A DNA stretch of 64,000 nt from Oligoflexia bacterium. Lineage in GTDB: Bacteria; Bdellovibrionota; Bacteriovoracia; Bacteriovoracales; Bacteriovoracaceae. The notes under the pieces are model-generated. The model did not search any database, was not told where the DNA came from, and was given only the letters and a program-made list of their open reading frames with translations. A program made the position numbers and the translations under genes. The stretch covers positions 62,001 to 126,000 of the forward strand of contig JADGAN010000001.1 in assembly GCA_015231955.1 (NCBI GenBank), in the 5' to 3' direction. Every line of letters begins with the position of its first letter. Within the stretch, counting starts at the first letter, position 1. Below are positions 25,039 to 33,359 of this stretch, piece by piece.

Positions 25039-25290
25039 ATGACAAAAAAAATCGTGCTTACTTCAATCGTTGTTCTACTAATTGCATCGGTCTCTGCTGC
25101 CATAGCAATTGCATCCTCCACTGGGGAAAAATCGCTCTGTCCAGACGGACGCCCAGTCTGTGAGGATTGTATTAATCGTGGTGGCGATGGTTGTGGTGGT
25201 ACAAACTTAGAAAATCGCTCTGAGGGCAAAGATATTGGCAGCACTCCTGCTGACACCTCCTCTACTGATACATCCACAAAGCAAATTTAA
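25039..25290 (+). CDS. Small exported Cys-rich protein, unknown
   Basis: An 83-residue protein. A signal peptide (residues 1-26, IVLTSIVVLLIASVSAAIAIA) is followed by a compact four-Cys segment, LCPDGRPVCEDCINRGGDGC, and then a Ser/Thr/Asp-rich disordered tail. The four Cys could form two disulfides. TAGGAG precedes the ATG. The gap 24834-25038 holds only A-rich sequence. I do not recognise the family. Confidence 0.7.
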   Translation: MTKKIVLTSIVVLLIASVSAAIAIASSTGEKSLCPDGRPVCEDCINRGGDGCGGTNLENRSEGKDIGSTPADTSSTDTSTKQI

Positions 25291-25296
25291 TGTGCA

Positions 25297-25731
25297 TCAA
25301 ATGCCATTTAAATTCACATTTAAATGGCATACCTCAATTCCAGCTTGCTTGAGTATTTCAATGCCTGCAGGACTACGGTAGGATTCACCATAGTAAACAC
25401 GCCGAACACCACCTTTATTGATGATCCTTTTTGCACAATACGCGCATGGAGTATGGGTAACAAAGAATATTTTTTCCACTTCCGCACCTCCATTGGTCTT
25501 TAACAAGGCGTTGTCTTCAGCATGAAGGCAGCCACAATTTCCAGGTTCATCAGAATCACAGGTATTGGCCAGCCCCTGCGCATTTCCATTATAGCCAATT
25601 CCATAAACCCGAGAGTAGTCTGTGGATACCACCACCGCTCCTACATGCAACCGCTTACAAGTAGAACGTAACGACAGATTGTAAGCAAATCGCATATAGA
25701 TTTCCTCAAATGATACCCTTTGTTTCTCCAC
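25297..25731 (-). CDS. dCMP/cytidine deaminase-family protein (ComEB-like)
   Basis: A 144-residue zinc-dependent deaminase. The catalytic zinc motif is CLHAEDNAL (His and catalytic Glu) plus TPCAYCAKRIIN (two Cys), and RSTCKRLHVGAVVV is the conserved N-terminal box of dCMP deaminases, which feed dTMP synthesis. The start is a GTG at 25729-25731 with GGAGG six bases upstream; the longer frame to a TTG at 25839 adds only non-conserved residues. The last codons are part of a bidirectional hairpin. Confidence 0.87.
   Translation of the reverse strand: MEKQRVSFEEIYMRFAYNLSLRSTCKRLHVGAVVVSTDYSRVYGIGYNGNAQGLANTCDSDEPGNCGCLHAEDNALLKTNGGAEVEKIFFVTHTPCAYCAKRIINKGGVRRVYYGESYRSPAGIEILKQAGIEVCHLNVNLNGI
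25301..25330. terminator. Perfect symmetric hairpin at convergent gene ends
   Basis: ATGCCATTTAAAT (25301-25313) and ATTTAAATGGCAT (25318-25330) form a 13-base perfect stem with loop TCAC. It lies just after the stop of the Cys-rich gene (25290) and inside the last ten codons of the deaminase gene on the other strand. It lacks a T-run, so intrinsic termination would be weak; it could terminate or protect both 3' ends. Confidence 0.5.
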
Positions 25732-25857
25732 AAAAACCCTCCTGCAGCTTTGCTCAAACTTAATTTGTTCTTTTTTTAGCTCAATGTTAATATTTTTATT
25801 AGAGGCAAATTTGATTACTAATACCTGTAAATTAATCAAATTTGAAGGAGAAAAATC

Positions 25858-26388
25858 TTGTTATCGAAAACACCATCACCCAATTTTGGCCTCTACGCGC
25901 AGAGTGCCTCCTCCAGAACACCCTCTAATTCTCTAACAAAACCCACGAAAACCTCGGCCCCTAAGAAAAACAAAGAAGATCAGATGATTGCTTCTCTCAT
26001 AGAACAAGAAGAGGAGCTACGAGTTATTATTTTTGATGACTCCGACTATACTAGAAAAAAAATAATCGACATCTTAGAACAAGCAAAATACCAAGTAGTA
26101 GGGGACGCCAGTACTCCAACAGAGGCGATGATGCTTTTACAAACCTCCAAGGCAAACTTGATCATCATTGATGTTGTTATGCCAGAGATCGGTGGACTAG
26201 AGTTTGCAAAATTCGTGCATGATAAATTTCCCCTGGTCATGATGGTAATGCTTACCTCGATTACCTATGAGTCGCTTATTTTAGAGTGTATTGCAACTGG
26301 AGTTCTTGATTTTATCTATCGCCCATTCACCTCACAGCAAGTAATCGACGCTGTTAGCAAAATAGATCTATTACTGAAAAAGAAATAA
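25858..26388 (+). CDS. Receiver-domain protein (CheY-like) with Ser/Lys-rich N-terminus
   Basis: A 176-residue protein starting at TTG, with GAAGGAG 7 bases upstream. Residues 1-55 are Ser/Thr/Pro/Lys-rich and probably disordered. The receiver domain (about 58-176) has the acidic pair in FDDSD, the phospho-acceptor in IIDVVMPE and Thr in MLTS. The usual conserved Lys of the KPF motif is Arg (FIYRPF), which may change phosphorylation signalling. There is no output domain or kinase nearby. It is divergent from the deaminase gene. Confidence 0.85.
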   Translation: MLSKTPSPNFGLYAQSASSRTPSNSLTKPTKTSAPKKNKEDQMIASLIEQEEELRVIIFDDSDYTRKKIIDILEQAKYQVVGDASTPTEAMMLLQTSKANLIIIDVVMPEIGGLEFAKFVHDKFPLVMMVMLTSITYESLILECIATGVLDFIYRPFTSQQVIDAVSKIDLLLKKK

Positions 26389-26407
26389 TTTTCACAGGAA
26401 GACACCT

Positions 26408-26677
26408 ATGTTCTTTATTTTTAAAATTTCAACTATCATATTTTTAAGTTTTCTCTTCTTTTCTTTACAGTTCAATAATGAAACACTGTTTGCGATCATC
26501 ACTCGTGAAAGTGGTCCCCTTGTTGCCAAAACATTTCAACAAGTTGAAATGACCTCTTCAAAAATATTTTCCGAGACAAGCAATTTTTTCAAACAACTTT
26601 ACGCCAATTCTATTCCTAAATCAACCCAACTACTACCACATACACCAGCACCAATACCTCCAGCAGCAAGCGATTAG
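26408..26677 (+). CDS. Small membrane-anchored or exported protein, unknown
   Basis: An 89-residue protein. Hydrophobic residues 2-22 form a signal anchor or signal peptide without a clear cleavage site; a helical stretch follows (LVAKTFQQVEMTSSKIFSET), and the tail is Pro/Ala-rich (TPAPIPPAASD). It lies 19 bases after the receiver gene with AGGAAG upstream, so probably the same transcript. Not recognised. Confidence 0.6.
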   Translation: MFFIFKISTIIFLSFLFFSLQFNNETLFAIITRESGPLVAKTFQQVEMTSSKIFSETSNFFKQLYANSIPKSTQLLPHTPAPIPPAASD

Positions 26678-26687
26678 ATCGATCAAC

Positions 26688-29165
26688 TTACCCTTTGGCA
26701 GCAGCAATAGGAATATCACTAGGGAAAGATTCTATATGATCAACAGAAGCAACTCCTTCGCTGTTGCTCATGCCACGTTTTTTCTTACCCTTTTTCAATA
26801 ATCCAATAGACTCAGAAAGCGCCGCTGCTAAAACATTTTCAATGGTTCGTACACAGACAAATTCCAATTTATCGTGAAACTCCTTGGGAATCTCGACTAG
26901 ATCTTTCTGATTTGACCAGGGAATGATGATCTTTTTCACTCCATGCCTCATGGCCGCTAACGCCTTCTCCTTAACGCCCCCAATGGGTAAAACTTTTCCC
27001 GTCAGCGTTATCTCCCCTGTCATGGCAATATTCTTTTGAATAGAAATTCCTGTGATCAGTGAAATAATCGCTGTGGCAATAGTTATTCCTGCACTTGGGC
27101 CATCTTTAGGAGTTGCACCAGCGGGAACGTGAATATGAATTTCATACTTATCAAAAAAATCTTCATCAATACCAAACTCTTTGGCCTGACACCTAATGAG
27201 CCCAATGGCCGTTCTCGCCGACTCCTGCATCACCTCTCCTAAATGTCCGGTTAGCGTAAGTCCTTTCCCTTTCATCTTTCTTGTCTCTACGCGAATAACC
27301 TCTCCACCCACAGGTGTCCATGCAAGTCCCGTCACCACCCCAATCTCTTTTTGATCCAAATCGATCTCATCCTCTTTGTTATACAAAGGAGGCCCTAGCA
27401 TTTCCTCTACCATTTTCGCTGTAATCAAATGAACACTCATATCCCCACAAGCAATCTTTTTTGCAATTTTTCTACAAACATTGCCCACACTCCTCTCAAG
27501 CGTTCTGACTCCTGCTTCACAAGTGTAGTGGCGAACAATATTGATCACACTTTCATCAGAAAATTTAATAACATCATTACTGATTCCATTTTCATCAATT
27601 TGTTTTTGAATCAAAAAACGATTGGCAATAGCAAGCTTGTCCTCTTCGGTATATCCAGAGATGTATAAAATTTCCATTCTATCGCGAAGGGGGTGAGGAA
27701 TACTTTCTATGGTGTTAGCGGTAGCAATGAACATGGCATTGGAGAGATCAAAAGGAAGATTTAAGTAGTGATCACGAAAGGAGTGATTTTGCTCTGGATC
27801 TAGTACCTCCAATAAGGCACTAGAAGGATCTCCCTTATAATCCGATCCCAGTTTATCCACCTCATCCAACATAATTACCGGGTTATTAGTTTTTGCCTGT
27901 TGCAAGGCCTGAATAAGGCGCCCAGGCATTGCTCCCACATAGGTTCTTCGGTGTCCTCTGATCTCGGCCTCATCTTTGATTCCACCAAGACTAATCCTCA
28001 CAAAACTCCTTCCCATCGCCTTGGCAATCGATCGCCCAAGAGATGTCTTGCCAACCCCAGGAGGCCCCATGAAACACAAGATAGGGCCTTTCATTGATTT
28101 TCCCTTCAGCATTTTGACTGCCAAAAACTCCAAAATACGCTCCTTCACCTTCTCCAAATCAAAATGGTCTTCGTCTAAAATACCTTTGGCATTAACGAGA
28201 TCTAACATATCTTCTGAGGCAGAGGCCCAGGGCATTTCCAACACACAGTCGATATAGTTTCTTAAAATGCTCGATTCGGAGGACTCAGGATGCATTTTTT
28301 CTAAGCGAGAAAGTTGCTTTAAAACCTCTTTTTCCGCATCTGCAGGCATCTGTGCATTTTTAATCTTTTCCCTAATCTCAGCAAATTCATCCCCTTTACC
28401 ACTATTCTCCTCTGCAAACTCCGATTTTAAGGCACGGATACGCTCACGTAAGATACTCTCTTTTTGATTTTTCAAAAGTGAATTTTGATTTTCTTGCTGG
28501 GCCTTATTTTGTAGCAACGCTCCTTCAAGCTCTCGACTTAAAATTCGATTAATTCGATGCAGCCTTTCCACTGGGTCGAGCGTTTCAAGAATGTGCTGCG
28601 CCTCTTCAACTTTTAAATTTAAATTTGAAGCAATCAAATCTGATAAACGTCCAGGATCTTGAATATCCTCTAAAACCATCAAGATATCGGGTGACAGTGT
28701 CTTTCCAACCGCAATCAACTTCTCCAGCTGCTCTCTGGCCAATTTCATTAATGATGTAAGCGCTATATTGTCAATTTTAGGAACAATATTTTCAACCTTC
28801 TTGATTCTTACTCTATAGAGCGCCCCCTCCTGTATAAATTCATTAATATAAACTTTTGAAAGGCCTTGGATTAAAATTTTCACTCTACCATCAGGAAGCG
28901 AGCGCTCCCGCATGATCATGGCCAATGTCCCAACATTGTAGATCTCTTCTGGTGCTGGGTTTTCAACCGAAATGTCCTTTTGACTTGCTAGCACTATCAA
29001 GCGGTTATAGTTGTCCAACGAACTTTTCACCGATTGAATAGAAGACTCTCGCCCCACAAAAAGCGGTAGAATCATAAATGGATAGACAACGATATTCCGC
29101 ACTGGCAGTAGCGGTAAAATTTCAAGATTGACATCTGCCCCACCGCTCTCATTAATGTTGGTCAT
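26688..29165 (-). CDS. lon: ATP-dependent protease Lon
   Basis: An 825-residue LonA. The N-terminal substrate-binding domain begins LPLLPVRNIVVYPFMILPLF. The AAA+ module has GPPGVGKTSLG (Walker A, about residue 365) and VIMLDEVDKLG (Walker B). The protease domain has the catalytic Ser in PKDGPSAGI (about 690) and Lys in LPIGGVKEKALAA. The tail (KKGKKKRG, then Ser/Asp-rich) is longer than usual. It degrades misfolded and regulatory proteins in the cytoplasm. Convergent with the receiver operon and divergent from glmU. Confidence 0.97.
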   Translation of the reverse strand: MTNINESGGADVNLEILPLLPVRNIVVYPFMILPLFVGRESSIQSVKSSLDNYNRLIVLASQKDISVENPAPEEIYNVGTLAMIMRERSLPDGRVKILIQGLSKVYINEFIQEGALYRVRIKKVENIVPKIDNIALTSLMKLAREQLEKLIAVGKTLSPDILMVLEDIQDPGRLSDLIASNLNLKVEEAQHILETLDPVERLHRINRILSRELEGALLQNKAQQENQNSLLKNQKESILRERIRALKSEFAEENSGKGDEFAEIREKIKNAQMPADAEKEVLKQLSRLEKMHPESSESSILRNYIDCVLEMPWASASEDMLDLVNAKGILDEDHFDLEKVKERILEFLAVKMLKGKSMKGPILCFMGPPGVGKTSLGRSIAKAMGRSFVRISLGGIKDEAEIRGHRRTYVGAMPGRLIQALQQAKTNNPVIMLDEVDKLGSDYKGDPSSALLEVLDPEQNHSFRDHYLNLPFDLSNAMFIATANTIESIPHPLRDRMEILYISGYTEEDKLAIANRFLIQKQIDENGISNDVIKFSDESVINIVRHYTCEAGVRTLERSVGNVCRKIAKKIACGDMSVHLITAKMVEEMLGPPLYNKEDEIDLDQKEIGVVTGLAWTPVGGEVIRVETRKMKGKGLTLTGHLGEVMQESARTAIGLIRCQAKEFGIDEDFFDKYEIHIHVPAGATPKDGPSAGITIATAIISLITGISIQKNIAMTGEITLTGKVLPIGGVKEKALAAMRHGVKKIIIPWSNQKDLVEIPKEFHDKLEFVCVRTIENVLAAALSESIGLLKKGKKKRGMSNSEGVASVDHIESFPSDIPIAAAKG

Positions 29166-29385
29166 ACGTTTTAACCCCTTAGTGCGTTCTATTAAATAAT
29201 TTCCTCTATAAAGTACAGCAACATCTCACTAAAGCATTTATCGGCCAACCATGGCTTGCCCTTTAAAAAAAATAAAGTCATATCAATTTTGTTTTGTATT
29301 AAAATATTTTTTATTGTTGATAGGCATCTTTTATTATAACTTTTTACATCGTCTGTTCTTTGCATCAACAAAAGGATCTCTTACT

Positions 29386-30831
29386 ATGGCCAGTGCTACG
29401 ATTACTAATATTCATGCAATTATTCTCGCTGCTGGCGAGGGCAAGCGCCTGAAATCAGCTGAAGCAAAGCCCCTTCTTCCCATCCTAGGCAAAAGGATGA
29501 TCGACTTTAGCTTGGAAGAGTTTTTTAAATTTACCGAACAAAGAGAGCTTAAGGGAGAGGCCAATGTGGTGGTTGGCCATCGAAAGCAAGAGGTCATTCA
29601 CTACATCGGCCTCCTTAGCAGTAACAGCAACAACCAGCAAAGAATCTCTTTTTCAACTCAACACCAGCAACTCGGTACCGGAGATGCGGTTCACTCCTTT
29701 TTCAAAGAGTACCCTCTTCATCAATCTCATTACTCGCTGGTCATGTGTGCAGACACCCCTCTCATCCGTGCAACTGATATCTTACAATTATACAATTATA
29801 TTTCCCAAGATCCCTCCATTGACGGCGTGGTCGCTACTTTTGCTACAGAGACCCCTTTTGGCTATGGTAGAATTATTCATAAGGGAGAGCACTCTTTGCG
29901 GATTATTGAAGAAAAAGATGCCACCATCAGTGAAAAGCAGATCAAGGAAGTTAATGCCGGCCTTTACATCTTCAAGACTAGTTTCTTAAAAAAAGCAGTT
30001 CAAGGATTAACCAATAACAACCAGTCAGGTGAATTCTACTTAACCGATGTCTTTATAGATGACTCCGCAACTCTCCACTCTTTTAAGTTTGAAAATGGCG
30101 ATAAATTTCTTGGAATCAACTCTCTCGATCAACTCGAAGAGATTGAATCTATCCTGCTTAAAGAAAAGCTCTCCTTGCTTCGAGAAAAAGGGGTTCGCTT
30201 CCTCTCTGCTTCCACAACATACATCGATTGGGATGTTACCATTGATAAGGGGGCCATCATCTATCCCCATGTTATGCTCTTGGGCAACACCTCTATCGGT
30301 GCAGACACAATTGTTGAATCTGGTGCCGTAATTAAAAACTCTACAGTTGCGAAGAAGGTGCACATCAAGGCCTATAGCTATATTGATGCCTCCTCCATTA
30401 AAGATCATGCTTCCATCGGTCCCTTTGCTCATCTTCGGCCTGAATCTAAAATCGACGAAGAGGTTAAAGTTGGAAACTTTGTCGAAGTTAAAAAAAGTGT
30501 TCTCTCTAGGGGAGCAAAAGTTTCTCACTTAAGCTATATTGGAGATGCTAAGATTGGTGAAGAAACCAACATTGGTTGCGGTTTTATAACTTGCAATTAT
30601 GATGGTAAACAAAAACACAAAACAGTTGTTGGCAACAACACCTTTATTGGTTCTGATTGCCAAGCAATTGCACCTGTAAGTATTGGCGATAACGCCTTCG
30701 TGGCAGCAGGTTCGACGATAACGGAAACGGTTCCCTCTGGGGCCTTTGCCATTGCGCGCTCACGGCAAGTTACGAAGGAAGGTTTAGCAAAAAGATTTCT
30801 TCCTAATAAATCCCACAAACCCAATAAATAA
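29386..30831 (+). CDS. glmU: Bifunctional GlmU (UDP-GlcNAc pyrophosphorylase/GlcN-1-P acetyltransferase)
   Basis: A 481-residue enzyme making UDP-GlcNAc for peptidoglycan and LPS. The N-terminal uridyltransferase has IILAAGEGKRLKSAEAKPLLP (residues ~10-30) and CADTPLI. The C-terminal left-handed beta helix has hexapeptide repeats, including SYIGDAKIGEETNIGCGF and NYDGKQKHKT, the acetyltransferase active-site region. The frame is open to 29251, but that part is a Leu/Phe-rich stretch without a ribosome-binding site; AAAGGA supports the ATG at 29386. Confidence 0.95.
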   Translation: MASATITNIHAIILAAGEGKRLKSAEAKPLLPILGKRMIDFSLEEFFKFTEQRELKGEANVVVGHRKQEVIHYIGLLSSNSNNQQRISFSTQHQQLGTGDAVHSFFKEYPLHQSHYSLVMCADTPLIRATDILQLYNYISQDPSIDGVVATFATETPFGYGRIIHKGEHSLRIIEEKDATISEKQIKEVNAGLYIFKTSFLKKAVQGLTNNNQSGEFYLTDVFIDDSATLHSFKFENGDKFLGINSLDQLEEIESILLKEKLSLLREKGVRFLSASTTYIDWDVTIDKGAIIYPHVMLLGNTSIGADTIVESGAVIKNSTVAKKVHIKAYSYIDASSIKDHASIGPFAHLRPESKIDEEVKVGNFVEVKKSVLSRGAKVSHLSYIGDAKIGEETNIGCGFITCNYDGKQKHKTVVGNNTFIGSDCQAIAPVSIGDNAFVAAGSTITETVPSGAFAIARSRQVTKEGLAKRFLPNKSHKPNK

Positions 30832-30851
30832 CCAACTAGAAGTTAAAAACT

Positions 30852-33275
30852 ATGCATAACTATACATCATCACCATCATCTCCTAATAGTACTACAAATT
30901 CCCTCTGGAGCTATCTTGGAGAGCTTAACGAGTCTCAAAAGTCAGCAATCTCGAATAACGAAGGCCCTTTGATGATTCTGGCAGGAGCGGGTTCAGGAAA
31001 AACACGTACCTTAGTGGCCAAAGTTATCTACCTCATTACTCAGGCCAAGATCGCCCCCTGGCAAATTCTAGTTTTAACCTTTTCTAATAAAGCGGCAAAA
31101 GAGGCCAAAGAGCGTGTTCATAAATTTTCTGAAAGCAACTTTTCATCGCTTCCACTAGTCACCACCTTCCACTCTTTTTGCGCTTATGTCCTTCGCCATG
31201 AGTCGGAATACCTCGGGCTTGGAAAAAATTTCACTATCTACGATGAGCAAGAATCCAAAAGTGTGATGACCAGTGTACTTGGAAAAAATCGTTTAAGCTT
31301 AAAAGAGATCCCTGTAAACGCTGTTCTCTCCTATGTTGATGATTTAAAGAATAATGGATATTACAGTAGGCGCTACGATAACCTTAAAGGGAAGTTCAAA
31401 GAACATGAGGAGTACTTTTCTACATCCAAAAATATGCTAAAACCCCTGATTGAGCATGAATATTTTCCACTCTTTATTGAGTATGAAAATGAACTAGCTT
31501 CATCCAATGCTATCGATTTTGGTGGGCTTTTAACCAATGCTCTTCGTCTCTTTGAATCGTTTCCAGAAGTGCTTACTAAATACCAACAAAAATATCGCTA
31601 CATTCTCATTGATGAGTACCAAGATACCAATAAGGCACAGTTTGAATTATTACTCCACCTCTCTATGCTTCATAAAAATATTTGTGTCGTTGGGGATGAG
31701 GATCAGTCCATTTACTCCTGGAGAGGCGCCTGCATTCAAAATATCACCGATTTCCATAAGTATTTTCCCAATTTTTCCATTATAAAACTTGAACAAAATT
31801 ATCGCTCTACCCAGATGATTATCAATGCTGCTGCAAAAGTGGTAGAAAACAATACCCTCCGCTACGACAAAAAAATCTGGACCGATAATCCTGCAGGCGA
31901 TCATGTACAAATTGTAGAGTGCTCGAATGACCAATCGGAAGGAGAGTTCGTCTCTAGTGAAATCAAGTCCCTACTCGACCGAGGTACCTGTTTAAGAGAT
32001 GTTGCTGTCTTTTACCGTAACAACTCTCAATCGCGTATGATAGAAGAGTACTTGCTCAAAAAAAATATCCCCTATAAAATTATTGGTGGCATCCGCTTTT
32101 ATGAGCGCAAAGAGATAAAAGATCTTCTCTCCTACCTTCGGATTGTGATCAACCCCATGGATTCGTTAGCGCTTATTCGCGCCATCAATACTCCACTCCG
32201 AGGAATTGGAGCAGTCTCTCTCAAGAAATTCGAAGATGAGGCCAATACACGCAATTCATCACTATGGCACATTCTTGAACACTACCTCGCCCATGGTGAC
32301 TCACAATTTAGTCAAAAAATCACCCTTAGTTCTAAAGGCAAAGATTCCCTAGGGAAATTTATTATTCTGATCAAATCGCTGCAGACCATGAGTAGTGAAG
32401 GCATTCTACCTTCGGTCTGTTATAAAAAAATTCTTAGCGATTCTGGTATTATTGACTCTTTAAAGGCGGAAAAAAATCATGAATCACTTGCAAGAATAGA
32501 AAACTTGCAAGAGCTGCTCTCTGCTATTCAGCAGTATGAAAACCTACAAACTTCGTTGGAACAAATACCATCGTTAGCACACTTTCTAGAAACCATTACC
32601 CTCGATGCTACCAATGATAATACCCACTCTAATCAAGATAGTGCCCGAGGCGAAATTTCCCTTATGACTATTCATGGTGCCAAAGGATTAGAGTATCCGT
32701 TTGTCTTTGTGGTGGGAGTGGAAGAGAATCTTTTCCCCTCCTACAAAAGCCTTGAATCCCCTAGACCAGAGATTGCTCTTGAAGAAGAGCGACGCCTCTT
32801 CTATGTGGCAATGACTAGAGCAATGAAACGACTCTATATTACCTATGCCAAATCACGCTTGCTCTACGGCACAGTTCGCTTTAATGATCCAGGACGATTC
32901 ATCTATGAAGTTCCAGCACCCTATTGTGTCCGCAGGACTTTTCAAAGCGATCGCTGGAATTTTGGATCAGAGCACTCCCCTAGTAATAGACCCAACTCTA
33001 CTCGAAAAATCTCTACCATCATCGGCAACAAACAATCTCCTATCAAAGCAGCATCATCTCTATTATCATCGTCACCATCCTCCTCTGCTTCCGTAACTAT
33101 AACTGCGACTACAAAAGAGTTTAAAAAAGGGCAATATGTAACCCATGCCGTATATGGTGTCGGAACGATTTTTAATGTTGAAGGGCATGGAGAGAATGCA
33201 AAAGTTTGGATTCAATTTTCCAGTGGCATAAAAAAACAATTCTCCACTAAAGTGGCACCCTTGACAATTCACTAA
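30852..33275 (+). CDS. pcrA: UvrD/PcrA-type superfamily 1 DNA helicase
   Basis: An 807-residue 3'-5' helicase with all motifs: Q motif LNESQKSAI, I GAGSGKTRTL, Ia VLTFSNKAAKE, II IDEYQDTN, III VGDEDQSIYSWRGA, IV EQNYRST, V TIHGAKGLEYPFVFV, VI FYVAMTRA. The C-terminal KxGxxVxHAVYGVGTI segment is the Tudor-like domain found in PcrA and UvrD. It acts in repair and replication restart. Only 20 bases separate it from glmU on the same strand. Confidence 0.93.
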   Translation: MHNYTSSPSSPNSTTNSLWSYLGELNESQKSAISNNEGPLMILAGAGSGKTRTLVAKVIYLITQAKIAPWQILVLTFSNKAAKEAKERVHKFSESNFSSLPLVTTFHSFCAYVLRHESEYLGLGKNFTIYDEQESKSVMTSVLGKNRLSLKEIPVNAVLSYVDDLKNNGYYSRRYDNLKGKFKEHEEYFSTSKNMLKPLIEHEYFPLFIEYENELASSNAIDFGGLLTNALRLFESFPEVLTKYQQKYRYILIDEYQDTNKAQFELLLHLSMLHKNICVVGDEDQSIYSWRGACIQNITDFHKYFPNFSIIKLEQNYRSTQMIINAAAKVVENNTLRYDKKIWTDNPAGDHVQIVECSNDQSEGEFVSSEIKSLLDRGTCLRDVAVFYRNNSQSRMIEEYLLKKNIPYKIIGGIRFYERKEIKDLLSYLRIVINPMDSLALIRAINTPLRGIGAVSLKKFEDEANTRNSSLWHILEHYLAHGDSQFSQKITLSSKGKDSLGKFIILIKSLQTMSSEGILPSVCYKKILSDSGIIDSLKAEKNHESLARIENLQELLSAIQQYENLQTSLEQIPSLAHFLETITLDATNDNTHSNQDSARGEISLMTIHGAKGLEYPFVFVVGVEENLFPSYKSLESPRPEIALEEERRLFYVAMTRAMKRLYITYAKSRLLYGTVRFNDPGRFIYEVPAPYCVRRTFQSDRWNFGSEHSPSNRPNSTRKISTIIGNKQSPIKAASSLLSSSPSSSASVTITATTKEFKKGQYVTHAVYGVGTIFNVEGHGENAKVWIQFSSGIKKQFSTKVAPLTIH

Positions 33276-33359
33276 GGGTATCCTCGGAAATCTATAGAAC
33301 TCATGTGTTTCTTATTATAAAATACATTTGTTGCTTGAATGCTAAACAAAGGAATACGC

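Noticed and set aside
24876-25277. 133-residue minus-strand frame across the Cys-rich gene.
   Set aside because: It is an antisense shadow of the 25039-25290 gene with its ribosome-binding site and signal peptide on the plus strand.
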